From positions 923,800 to 987,799 of the forward strand of contig VZRS01000313.1 in the NCBI GenBank assembly GCA_013398055.1: 64,000 bases of DNA. Reading direction: 5' to 3'. The notes beneath the pieces were generated by a model that did not search any database, was not told where the DNA came from, and was given only the letters and a program-made list of their open reading frames with translations. The translations under genes and the position numbers were made by a program. Positions within the stretch are counted from its first letter, which is position 1. Every line of letters begins with the position of its first letter. The DNA is from Ifrita kowaldi (taxonomy: Eukaryota; Chordata; Aves; Passeriformes; Cinclosomatidae). This document shows, one piece after another, positions 1 through 10,800 of this stretch.

Positions 1-564
1 GTTAGTCAGGAGAAAATGGCAACGAGCTAGGGGATATGTTGATGCCACTCAGGTGTAGGTACAGATTTGAAGGGCAGAGGACGGTAACAGCTGTCACTGG
101 GATCTGCAGAATTGCTGCATTAAAAACAGAAAAAAAAATGGCTTTATCTTCAAGGCACTAACCCAGCCTGAAGAATGAGAGATTTGGCCAGCTGTGTGGA
201 CAAGGTGAAAGTGATACTGTAAGGCTGGTGAGAAAGAAGAGCTGAGGAGACAGCAAAGACCACCTCTACCACTTAATCCACCCAACCAGCATTACCAACC
301 TGAAGTCACCCTACCTCACTTCAGTTTGTCCATCTGAAATCTATCAAGGAAAAACAGGAATGTCAATACTAACCAGAAATTACAGGACAACTGTTCTTAG
401 GGCTCCAAGGCCATTGTTAATATTGGAAACTATGACTTTACTGTGGCAGTTTTGCCAGTGAAACACCTTCAGTCCAAAGATGAACAAACCTCATGATTGG
501 CTTCTTACCACCATACCACACTTCGTCAAGACCATGCCCAGAACAGATGAAGCAGCTGCACACA

Positions 565-606
565 ATCCAAAAGATCTTTGGATCTTTATCCAAAAGATCC
601 TTGGAT
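565..606. repeat. Two-copy 23-bp tandem repeat
   Basis: The 19-base unit ATCCAAAAGATCTTTGGAT (565-583) recurs at 588-606 with one change (CTTTGG to CCTTGG), giving a period of 23. The unit itself is nearly palindromic around AGATCT. Confidence 0.85.
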
Positions 607-1181
607 AACCAGAACACACAACCGCCTTCTAATCTGGAAACTACTGTGGCACAGTTTGTAACTGAAAAGGAAAAAAAGCAAAACTGTCAGGGCACTGACA
701 ACTACAGAACAGCTGTATTTCAGAGCTTTTCCAATTTTTGGAGGACAAATATAGTCCCATTGAGATGACAGGCTGCTGCTGCACTATACAACTCCTTGAT
801 CTAACCTAATCCATTACATATAACCATTATTTTTCGTGGCCTTTCATGTATTCACAAGACCAACCAGAAGAACTGATTCAAAAATGCAGCCAGAACAGCT
901 TTATGTGTGTCTGGTAGTAACAATCTCTCACACTACCAAACCTCTTTTACAAGTGTCTGAATTCCAGGGTGTCATGGTTTAGCTATGAATTGTCCAACTG
1001 CATTGTTTTATCTGAATTTTGTGACTTCCAAGTAAGAAGTAAGGTAAGAACCAACAGATTTTCACTTGTGATCCAGCGATTTCAACTCTTCAGCAGTCCC
1101 TCTCACTTTCCAATCATAATAGTTAGACACTAGATCCTCTCCGTTGTTAACTTCACCAATCTGGAAAGACCTGAATTTAAA

Positions 1182-1233
1182 CATTCACAAATGTTTAAAT
1201 TTTCCCACATTCACAAATGTTTAAACTTTCCCA
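1182..1233. repeat. Two-copy 26-bp tandem repeat
   Basis: The unit starting CATTCACAAATGTTTAAA occupies 1182-1207 and is repeated at 1208-1233 with a single T-to-C change. A partial third unit (AGTGTTTAAA) follows. The near identity of the copies suggests a recent slippage duplication. Confidence 0.9.
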
Positions 1234-2884
1234 AGTGTTTAAAAAAATAAATACTAAGAATTTTGATTACACCCTAAGAAATTTTACAAGTGTTAGAACA
1301 AAATACAAGAAAGTCAGATTTAAAAAACATCTTTCCTTCCAATGTGCAAAATAAACCTACTACAGCTGATACATTGATCAAAAACTGCTCAAATTTTAAG
1401 AAAAAATAATATAATACCCACTATTTTAGCTTCAGTCGTTGTATATTTTAAAAAAAGAAAAACCACTCTGATTTGATCGGTCTTTTCAGATTTATGAACT
1501 TCCTTGTTTCCCCTCTTTGAAAGGCCTTCCAAAACTTCCAGGGGGAAAAAAAAGTGAAACAAAAAGCAAGATATAAGTAAATATTTAGAAGACTAACTTC
1601 CTCATTGAGTTATTTCAAAATCACTTCAAGACAGGAACAAAAAAAAACTGTCTGAAAATTTCCATGTTGTTTCTTGGTTTTCTCTCACGTGCCTTTTGTG
1701 TGGGCTTTCCTGGGTTATGTCCAAGATTTACAGCTATTCCAAGCAACAGAACTGGGATTTCACAGTTACTGCAACTGATGCAAGAAGCCTCATAGGAATG
1801 ATCTCACTCTATATTAACCAAAGAGTTCGCTTATTTTTAACAGAGCATTTTGAGAACCATAAAGCTTCGTTCAGAATACGAAAGCCCAAAAACGTTAAAA
1901 TCTGAATACTGTTGTCAGGAACTGTTTAAGTGTCTGCTATTTAGGAATTCTTTAGCTACTAATAAATGTACAGAATAGATTCTAAATTTCTTTTAAAGAA
2001 AATAGTAGTAAGCTGTGTGTCAATTTCTACGAAAAAAAGTTAAACCCAGGATGATCAACTTTTCACAGAATGGTCAGTCTCTGCAAATGTCTCAAGTAAG
2101 AAGATGAGGTGTAGAAAATTGATGAGATTGACTGATATATTTCCTGAACATCTAGAAAGAGTGGCCCAAAGGTCAAACTCTGAAAACAGCTGGCAAAGCA
2201 AGAAAACATGAGTACAATTTGTTGTTTAAAGAAGTTGACAAGATTGTTATACCAAAAACATAACTAACATCAAAATTGTTTACTACTATACCCAAAAGCC
2301 GATGTAACATGAGTTTTCAAACAGGAGTACATTTCATATGTGTGGTGATTAGATTGAAGAAGATGTTTCTTAATGTCTTCTAATACTAATACAAGAAAAC
2401 AACCTGAGAAATGAACATAGAAAATCCATAGTCATCTGAATGAAATTATTAAGTAAAGAAAATCTAAAACTGATTGTGACATAGCCTTTATTTAATGCCA
2501 CTGAATACATAAGATTAGCCACTATCACTGTCTCCCTGGGGGAAAGCCATCCATGAAGTTTTGTGCAACTCTTTCCAACCACAGCTTAGCATAACTAAGA
2601 GCATTTTGTCTAAATTCTCATGTTGGCAGAACCCTTAGAGAACTATGTTTCAACTGTGGCATCTTAACTTATTCAGCAGCAGCATGTTGGGGTCCTTTGG
2701 CTGGAATGCAGCACTCACAGGTTGTGTCCTCGGGCTGAGAACGACCTGCCTGCAGAATGATCAACACAGCCAGAGCCAGAACTACAACTGATGGCTACTG
2801 AAGCTCTAATGCCATCTCCATTAAGTCAGCCACTGCCTTGGGCAGCTGGATTGGTATCTCAGAGACCAACTTGTTCATTTTATA

Positions 2885-2995
2885 TCGATTATCTAATTAG
2901 GTCCAAATCAAGCACTTTGTGCAGAAGGCTGAGTGCCATGGAAAACGGATATTAACACGAGAAATATGCAAATAAAGTACTGGAGCCTAGTGTTA
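2885..2995. promoter_or_regulatory. Possible conserved non-coding element with POU octamer
   Basis: This stretch holds a perfect octamer ATGCAAAT (2966-2973), a TCTAATTAGG homeodomain-type site (about 2891-2900) and an ATCGATTATC segment, all within about 90 bases. Such density resembles vertebrate enhancers, but the call rests on pattern reading only. No conservation data were available. Confidence 0.25.
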
Positions 2996-4664
2996 TCTGT
3001 CTGAAATTCCAGCTGTACAAGTGATTCCAGCAGTCGAGCTCTAAAGCATATATCCTTTTTCTGATTCTTCTTCCATTGGTTGGTAGCTTTTTTTTAAATA
3101 CATATAAATTCACGCTTCTTCAGAAATTACAATGTCCTGCTGATTTTTTTCATGGAAGCATCTTAACAATTCTGGACACCTTTCCATCTTCAACAGAGTA
3201 TTTTAAAGAATCCAGAAAAACTCCTGGTTTATTAACGATTATCAGCTGGCTGTATTTAAAACAGCAGTTCCTGACCTGCTGCTCTTCATCGCTGCTGTGC
3301 ATGCACTGAAGAGCCTCACCTCAGAAAACACAGGTAACAGTTTCAACCTGAAATCTTGCCTGAAAGAAAAATTATTCAGGTAATTAAATACCACAGACAT
3401 AGCACTTTACCAATGATCCAGAAGACTCAGCTGCATTTTAATCCATGATAGAGTTTATATTTTAAATCTGTATGCAAGATCAGAGCCTTAGACTGCAAAC
3501 CTTCCAGCCTTCTCCTCATTAAACACTAGTTATTCTTTCAGTGTTTTAGCCTAAGATTTCATTTTCATTAGTCCAATAACAATGCAGACTGTCAAAAATT
3601 GTTACGTTCTCATGTAAATTAAATTAAATCTAGTTCTGGTAAGTAAAAGTTTGAACCAAATGGCCCAGGCTTTAATATATGAGCGTCAATGTGTTTTCAC
3701 AGCTCTCCCTTTTGGCAAGTAAGAAGCTAACAGATAGAAAACAGGTAGCACTGGAACACTGAACAACTTCTGGTACTCGTGCTTCAAGTAACTATGAGAC
3801 GTATATTTCAGCTCACTCGGCCTTCTCTCAACAGTTTATAATGTGGTTCTTTAGTCACAACAATCATGTAGCAGAGCAATTAGAGCCTAAACTATAAATA
3901 TATGTTCTGTTTGGTGGAACAAATAACCGAAGTGGCTATTTCAACCATACAGGTAATTTATATCAAGTACTCAGTAAGCCACCACAAAAAGAACAAACGA
4001 AATTTTTGATACACAACAGTAGGGACATTCACTCAGGTTGCTCGCTTGCCTCATCCCACCATTACCACTCCATGTACCCTCATTTGTAATCTAATACACC
4101 ACTAACACTCATCTTCTCAAACTTTCAGAACTAAAAAGAACTGGATGGATGTCCCAGTTATGCTATCGATTCGTGGGGTGACAAATGTCATCTTGGTTGT
4201 TCTCCAGCCTTGAAAACAGAAATAAGCCTGCTCTGCATATGCAGGATACTTCGAGTTGTTGATTTCCAGAATTCTGACAAGCTGGTCTTTAAAGAGGATG
4301 TGAGACTCTAGGTATCATACAGGAGCTGGCATTATGAGAAACAAATCCCAGCGGAAGAACAATTCTGTCATGAAGGTTTTCACAAATGCACAAAATTAAG
4401 CAATTACAAATACAAAACTATTTTTAAGTAACATGCTGCAATTTCTATCATTAAGAGTCTGTGGTGAGCTAAAATTTATCACTACAATAGTGACTCTAAC
4501 ATTCATTACCTTCTTTATATTAACTATCATGATAGAACAGGGGCTTTGAAAGTCTGTGAACATTCTTCAGCTGCACAGAATGGCAAGAACTCAATCGCTG
4601 TTCTTAATTCTCTACTTAAAAATCCAGTGAAGCTGACAATACATTGTATTCATGGCTTTCTCCC

Positions 4665-4795
4665 AGCTCAGTGAAAATTAATTAGAATCCATTTCATTAA
4701 CATACCACTCTTCGCCTTTTTCTTTTAATTAGAAATATCGAGCTTTATTTTAAATATATTATCTCAGAGCCTAATGCATGAGCACCACTTGGAAA
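4665..4795. promoter_or_regulatory. Possible conserved non-coding element with paired homeodomain sites
   Basis: TTAATTAG occurs twice on the plus strand (4678-4685 and 4725-4732), 47 bases apart. CATTAAC and CTAATGCATGAG lie close by. Repeated TAATTA cores are typical of homeodomain-bound enhancers. This is inference from motifs alone. Confidence 0.25.
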
Positions 4796-5900
4796 ATTAA
4801 TATCCCTCAGTATAACTCCTATGCATGGGCCTTTGCAAACAAGAACTTGCCCTCTGACCATCTTATCAGTGATTAATAATGACAGCAGAATGCTTCATCT
4901 GGTTACCTATTTCTTTAGAGACTGAAAAAACTACTGTATAAGATCAAAGAAAGAACAACAAACTTTGTGTCGGTCAAGAACAAAGGCAACACTTCTACCC
5001 ATGGGAGTCCTTGAGCCACAGCTGCCTGGAGAGAGTATTCTAGGGAAGCATCAATGCAAGCTTTACCTGTCCTGGTCCTCTCCAGGCAGTTACCATGAGA
5101 CACTTCAGTATAGCCAGGTATGGCATTTGTAATGTTCTCTTTGGTGCACTTTAGAATGATTCAGAATGCAATCTGTGACAGACAGAGCCGATGTAACCCA
5201 CAATCCATGATGCTCAAGAGCTTTGATGGACCCATACCAGTTATTACTAACTGCTCTAAGACCATTTAGAGATTTTAGAGAACTGTTTCCTACTTGACTG
5301 CCAACAGCAATCAAATCATTAATTTAAACCAAGACCGTTCTCTTACTCTGTTATTATTTACCTTGACTGACAGGGAGCACTTCATCATCCTTCCAGCCAG
5401 GTATTTTAAGCCTTTATACACAATCACCCACAATCTACAGGCCAACTTGTTTGTGTCTGTGAACTGGCAGCACTCCACACCAACAAAATTATATTAGTCT
5501 CAGCTCTTTAAAAATGATTAGCGGATGTAACAGAAATAAAACAGTGCAATATACATTCTATCACTTCTGATCACCTGAGACTCAATTCTGGTTCCACTGA
5601 TGAGGGGGAAAACTTCAATTTCTCCACAAGAAATCGTTATTTTCCCAGTTCCTTCATATCACTTCAGTCAACTTTACTCCAAACACAGCATCTGATATAC
5701 TGAAGGGCAAAGGCGGTGCACACAGGAAATACTATCAGGATGGACCTACTTAAAATCACAAAAATACATGTTTACATTCTTCCCAAGGCAAATCACTCAG
5801 CGATTTTTAAAAAGTCACCAAAAGTGTATGAAAACACTAGAAGTACAGCCTTTGCTATCGCCGCAGCTCATCACACAGGCACACACGGAGGCACAGTTAC

Positions 5901-6100
5901 CTTAAACACCGCCAAACCCTCCCCAGCAAGCGCACAGCCCGGCACAGCCTAGCACGTATGACAAGTACGGCAACTTCGAGCCGAGCCAAGCCGGTGCAGC
6001 CCCGTGCACACCTTCCCCACAGGAACGTAAGGAAATCCCTGCAGGAGCCGGTGAGTGCCCAGCCGCGCAGGGGGGCAGCGGTGGGATCACGGTGAGGACA
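5901..6100 (-). other. Candidate untranslated first exon, minus strand
   Basis: Read on the minus strand, the sequence at the left edge of the CpG island is GGTGTTTAAG followed by GTAACTGTGC. That is an AAG/GTAACT splice donor, with the exon ending at 5901 and the intron running leftwards. The transcription start is unknown, and the right end given here is a placeholder. The donor context carries in-frame stops in more than one frame, so an untranslated leader is more likely than coding sequence. No downstream exon was found within the window to the left. Confidence 0.3.
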
Positions 6101-6161
6101 GCACCTGACTCGCTCCTCAGCTCTCCGCCAGCGCCTGTCGTGCGCCTTGGCCCCGTGAAGT

Positions 6162-6190
6162 GGGGGGGGGGGGGGGNNNNNNNNNNNNNN
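6162..6190. other. G15 run ending in an assembly gap
   Basis: Fifteen consecutive G (6162-6176) run directly into 14 N (6177-6190). Sequencing commonly fails at such runs, so the true length of the G tract and of the missing DNA is unknown. The A-rich stretch on the far side (6191-6243) may be the other edge of a longer simple-sequence block. Confidence 0.95.
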
Positions 6191-6243
6191 AGTCAAAAAA
6201 ACAAAAATAAAACCAACAAACCAAAACAAAACAAAAGAAAAGG
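6191..6243. repeat. A-rich low-complexity tract (CAAA-like)
   Basis: Runs of AAAC and AAAAC units with almost no T or G sit inside an otherwise GC-rich island, immediately after the gap. It could be a simple repeat or the A-rich tail of a degraded retroposon; the sequence does not decide between these. Confidence 0.7.
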
Positions 6244-6857
6244 AGAAGTTGTCCGTTTCGGAGTAAGGCTCCGGGCACGGCCGCGATGTGAAACCGGAAG
6301 GCACGGTACCGACTGCGGGCCTCCTGCTCGGTTATGTAAGGCACGGCTGCCCCGACGGAGGGGGAGCCCCGCGCCCCTCGCACACACCTGCGGGGGCCGG
6401 GCAGCTGCGCCTGCCCTCCCCAGCCCATCGCGGCGGGCCGCCCCCAGCACCGCTCCCCAGCTCCGCAGGTACCTGTCCCGCGGGCGGAACCCTCCCCGGA
6501 GGGAGCCCGGGGCCACCTACCGCTGCCCGCGGTGCCACCTGCCCCAGGTGTCCCGCAGCGCCGCACGTCCTCCGCCGAGCCCCCCGCGGCTGCCCCGCCG
6601 AGGAGGATGGGACGCGGGCTCACACGGCAAAGAGGAAGAGAAACAAGCCGAAAGGCTGCCCCCCCTCCGCCGCCCCGGGGGAGCCGCTCGCTCTGCCGCC
6701 TCCTTCCCCGGAGCACAACAACAACAAACACGGCGGAGCGGAGCGCAGCGTGCCGGGCGGGCACGGCCCTAGAGCCGCCGGTGCTGGGGAGGCCCCGGCT
6801 GCCCCTCTGCCCTCCCCTCCGCGAAGCTGCCCGGAGAGAAGAAAAAAACCGCCTCAC

Positions 6858-6916
6858 AAAATAATAATAATAATAACACCAGTAATAATAATAATGATAA
6901 TGATAATAATAATAAA
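6858..6916. repeat. (AAT)n microsatellite inside the CpG island
   Basis: Interrupted AAT/AATG repeats cover about 58 bases, with a short ACACCAGT break near 6876-6882. It forms an AT island within strongly GC-rich DNA. On the minus strand it would encode a run of tyrosines and leucines in a stop-free frame, which is an artefact. Confidence 0.9.
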
Positions 6917-6924
6917 TCACAACG

Positions 6925-7044
6925 CACCCGGCGTATCCTCCTGGGCTGCGGCGCTCCGGGGGCTGCATGCAGCGGGCGGGGGCAGCCAAGGTGCGAGGCG
7001 GCAGCGCGCACACGCACCCACCGCCCACCGGGAGCGGCGGCCAG
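6925..7044 (+). other. Candidate first exon, plus strand
   Basis: GCGGCCAG followed by GTGAGGGGAG gives a near-consensus donor (CAG/GTGAGG) at 7044/7045 on the plus strand. The start given is a guess. An ATG at 6967 opens a frame that reads through the donor (first residues MQRAGAAKVRGG), but it matches nothing I recognise and its codons look like generic GC-rich sequence. Alternative plus-strand donors are at 6468/6469 (GCAG/GTACCT) and 6990 (AAG/GTGCGA). If real, this exon could feed the candidate terminal exons at 13518 or 22517. Confidence 0.3.
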
Positions 7045-7377
7045 GTGAGGGGAGAGGCAGGGATGGAGCAGGAAGGGGGGAACCTCCGCTCCGCGCCGCG
7101 CTCAGGAGCGCGCGTGGGTCCCTGCCGCCGCCGCCACACAGCCGCGCCTCCTCCGCCCGCCGGGGAGCCGGGAGCTGCGCCCGCTCGGTGTCGGCGTCGT
7201 GTGGCTCGTTCCCTTGCTCCCTCCTGACCCCAGCCCTCCTCTTGGAAGCCCGGCGGCTGTCCCGCGGTACCTACGCGGGAGGTGCGCCCGGCAGCCGCGC
7301 CCCGCCGCCTGCCCGCCCCTCGGCAGCCGCCGGCAAGCAGGAAGGAGCAGCGGGAGAGAGCTCCCGCCGGCGGAGGC

Positions 7378-7427
7378 GGGCAGGGCAGGGAAGGGCAGGG
7401 ACCCCGGGGGTGAAGGAGGGACGGGGG
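7378..7427 (+). other. G-quadruplex-forming tract
   Basis: Five GGG runs separated by two-base loops (CA, CA, AA, CA) occupy 7378-7400. GGGGG, GGG and GGGGG runs follow up to 7427. The first part fits the usual four-tract intramolecular quadruplex rule. Location in a CpG island is typical of promoter quadruplexes. Confidence 0.7.
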
Positions 7428-7839
7428 CCCGTTACCCCCGCGGGCGGGCACCGCGCTCCAACTGGGAAAGGGATGCCAGCGGTTCTGGGCCACTGGGAGC
7501 TGGGTTTGGGCACGGTTTCAGCGGGACGAGCGGTGGCAATCTGCCTGCCTGCCTTGCCCGCCGAGGCTCGCTGCCCTCCCGGACCCGGCTGCCGTGGGAA
7601 CTTCCTCCCATAACTGGGCTTACTGGGATCCTGATAAATCTGATTCCCGGGGGGTGGCGGGAGCGGTAGGCAAAGCGACCTGCAGTTTTAGACTCAAAGT
7701 CACACACCCGCAACAGAGACCGGGTATCGCCGTGCTCTGCCTGGTCCGCGGCCCACGGCACGTCTCGCTGTTCCAGCGGGAATCCCACGCTCTCCGGCGG
7801 GTGGTGACCCGCTGTCACCTTAGCGCTAGGCACAGGTAG

Positions 7840-10800
7840 ACTTCAGCCACCTTCGTGGAGTGAAGCTCCTGAGCACGAGTCCCTGGGGTCGGGCTGTTTG
7901 GGGGATCAGAGGGACGAGGAACTGCCTTTTGCGTTTCATCCAGCGTTTGTGGGTCAGTTCGCTTGGTTGAATGCTTTAGGCTGTGTTTCCATCCAGTTCA
8001 AAAATGTCAAAGTACAAAGTAAATTTATATAGTTTTTTATTTGAAAAGTTCATTGGTGATTACTGTATCTGTTGCACCTGCACCATGTTTAATCGTCTAT
8101 AAATAGAGACTTATTAAGCCAGCTATACACCAATTTCTCATTATGTAAACCCTTTTTTTTGTCTGGATACTCATCTCCAAAGATAAAGGAGGTCTTAGAA
8201 AAGTATTTTGGGTCAGATTAGAAACTCTGTGTTCTCATGAATAAACAGTTATTTGCATAAATGTTTCCATTGTACCAAATGCACATCCTACTTTCCTTAC
8301 AGTGCAAAGTGAGAAGTTTACAACATTAGTCTTTATTGTATATGTGAAGACTACTGTGCAGATAAAATGCTGGAGTGTGAGTTAGAAAAGGTCACAGAAG
8401 GGAAGGAAGGTTTGCACAGGAAATGAAGAGGTGGAGTATCACCATTATGAGCAATTCAAAGTCTGGGAATTTTATATTAAGGATGCATAAAATACTGCTT
8501 TGAATCATCTCTTTCCTCACACTTCTTCACTGGCAAAAAGGTATCACTTCTTTTCTTGGAAATTTGAGGAAGATACTAAATGAGTTTGGTACTTTAGCTT
8601 TACGTATAGTTTTTGCTTTTAAATGGTAACTTTGGTAAAAAGCATGAAAAAAGAAGCCAGTATTTAACAACTTGAAGAGACAACACTCACTTGCAGATTT
8701 TGGGTGGTCATACCTGTCTTTTTTTGCATAAAAATCTCAGGGGAAAATTAGATCCAAAAATCTCATCTGATCACACTCTCAGAAGGCAGATGAATAAGTT
8801 ATGGTAATGAGATTAGAATCCAAGTCTTGCATTCTTTCATATTGTGTGTAAGTTTGAGCTAGAATAATTGTCCTTTGGGCAGTGGGCCATGTATTTACAA
8901 ATGTGAACGTCTTTGCATACAGATGTGCATACAAAAATTACACATCTTTATATATATGTGTGTGTGTTTATCTACATACAATTACGCACACTTACTCTAT
9001 TGAGGCCTAAATGTCTATGAAGGCATGAGGAGACTCACAACTGCAGAATGTGAATTGTCATACAATATATGGAGAAAAAATTTGGAAAAATTACTGCCCT
9101 TGCACAGCTGTGTTGCTTGGCATAGCTGCAACATCTCTCTTAATGTGTTGAACATCTCCCTGCTGTTCAGTTTGTCGTTTCCCCTGTTGTTCCAGGATTT
9201 TTGTATGTAAGCAGATGTCAGTATGCTCAATTACATATACAAATTAAACTTCTGTAAAAAACACTAGAATCAGCGAACAGTATTGGTAGCTAGAAGTGTA
9301 GACATTCTGATTTGTCCCGTGTAATTCTACTACTAATGAAGGCCAGCTCCTGAAAACTCTTAATGATGAAAGCATGTATGTTCAGCAGCAATGTGCCCAC
9401 ATCTACAAAGCCGGTATCGTTTCTTCTTTTATTTGCTTCCTTTTGCAGGGAGAGAAGAAAAATGTCATCTTCTTTATAAATACTCCACACACTATTTCAC
9501 CCCTGGTCTTTGGGCCAGTGTAAAGAATTCTGTCAGAATAAAAGACAGTATGAAAACAAGTGACACGGGAAAATTAATCTTGATTTATTTTTTTAATTAA
9601 CTGTCCATGAAAAAATTGTTTGAGTCAAGTGTGAAATGTTCCTTTATGCAAATCAGAGAAAGGCAATGGAAGGAGAACAGATTTTGCACAATATTTCACA
9701 TGTACTTTTATACTAGAATTGCCATTTATTATTCTTAATGAGAAGCAATTGACCTTATTGGCCAATAGATTAGACCTATTAGGAAAACTATAGTTTTTGT
9801 GTGATAGCTTCATAATGGGTAACCAGACCAACATCATATAAACTCAGAGAAGGATTTAATTGAAATTCATGGAATGCTATTGAATTAAGATGAAAGAATA
9901 GCTATTTGCTTTCAAGAATTGAAAATGGCAAATGGCAAATGGTGTAATGAGGAACCATCATGGAGACAGAGGAGACTGCTGATGCAAGATTAACGATAGC
10001 AAGCCCTACATGCAGAGGAAACATAATCTAGACCTAATTAGGAACTCATTTGAAATTTTTCATTAACGGACTGCCAGCAAACTCCAGATGATAACACTTT
10101 CATTTAAGTCTTAGAATCAAGTCTTTATTATAAAGACTTAGGAGGTTGCTGTATTTTCACAAAAGCTTTTATTATGTGTGAGTCCTTGAAAATAACAAGA
10201 CAATGCTTACCCTATTCTTATAAGCAGAATCACACACGTTCTTGATACTATTTTTTCCAAGAAGACTCTGATTTAACAGCATTGTCTCAGCAAGTATTTG
10301 TTTGAGTAGGCAGACTGTTTATATAGGCAAACAGAACACCATTACCTGAGGATGCTGAGAATGATCACAGACTGGGAGCTGTGTATTAGTAGTCGATATA
10401 TTTCAAAGTTAGACTTGATTGCTAGGAATTTTCTGTATGGTCAGGGTGAATAAGCTTTAGAAGATCTCTGCCAAATATTTAGAAAAATGGCTCAAAATAT
10501 GTCCTTCTTCAGCAAATACCTGTGAAAGCAGCGGTTAAAAAGCCACTATTTCTGAAGCCTTTGAGTCCTGAAAAAATTGCATTTTTACTTTCTCAATGAA
10601 CCTTGAGAATCGGGGTGGTGTTCTGCAGCCACAAGGGGACAGACCCTTTTCAGAAATCTTGTCAGAACTCACAGTTTCTTACTAGCCATGGGTATTAAGG
10701 CATTTAACCTCATCTTAAATATGCATTGTGAAGAAAATCTTTCTACTGGTAAATTATGATTACCTACTGGATGAATCAGCAGTGGATGAATGACAATATG

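Larger units (their letters stand above)
1..5884. other. AT-rich non-coding DNA left of the CpG island
   Basis: I see no exon with both a credible splice site and coding character here. Open frames are short (under 95 codons), have no recognisable domain and look like chance frames. If the minus-strand exon proposed at 5901 is real, this stretch would be its first intron. Two short tandem repeats and two motif clusters inside it are listed separately. Confidence 0.6.
5885..7835. promoter_or_regulatory. CpG island, candidate bidirectional promoter
   Basis: Base composition changes sharply from AT-rich to very GC- and CpG-rich at about 5885 and falls back after about 7835. GC boxes (for example GGGCGGGGGC near 6975) and an ETS-type CCGGAAGG (near 6295) are present, and there is no convincing TATA box. 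CpG islands of this size in vertebrates usually mark promoters of widely expressed or developmental genes. A strong minus-strand donor lies at the left border (5900/5901) and strong plus-strand donors lie inside (for example 7044/7045), so transcription may leave in both directions. The long open frames crossing the island on both strands reflect scarcity of stop codons in GC-rich DNA and are not annotated as genes. Confidence 0.8.

Noticed and set aside
6117..7493. 458-codon minus-strand and 441-codon plus-strand (6288-7613) open frames in the CpG island
   Set aside because: Both cross low-complexity or gap sequence, overlap each other on opposite strands, contain artefact runs (poly-Y from the AAT repeat) and match no domain. 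Stop codons are simply rare in GC-rich DNA.
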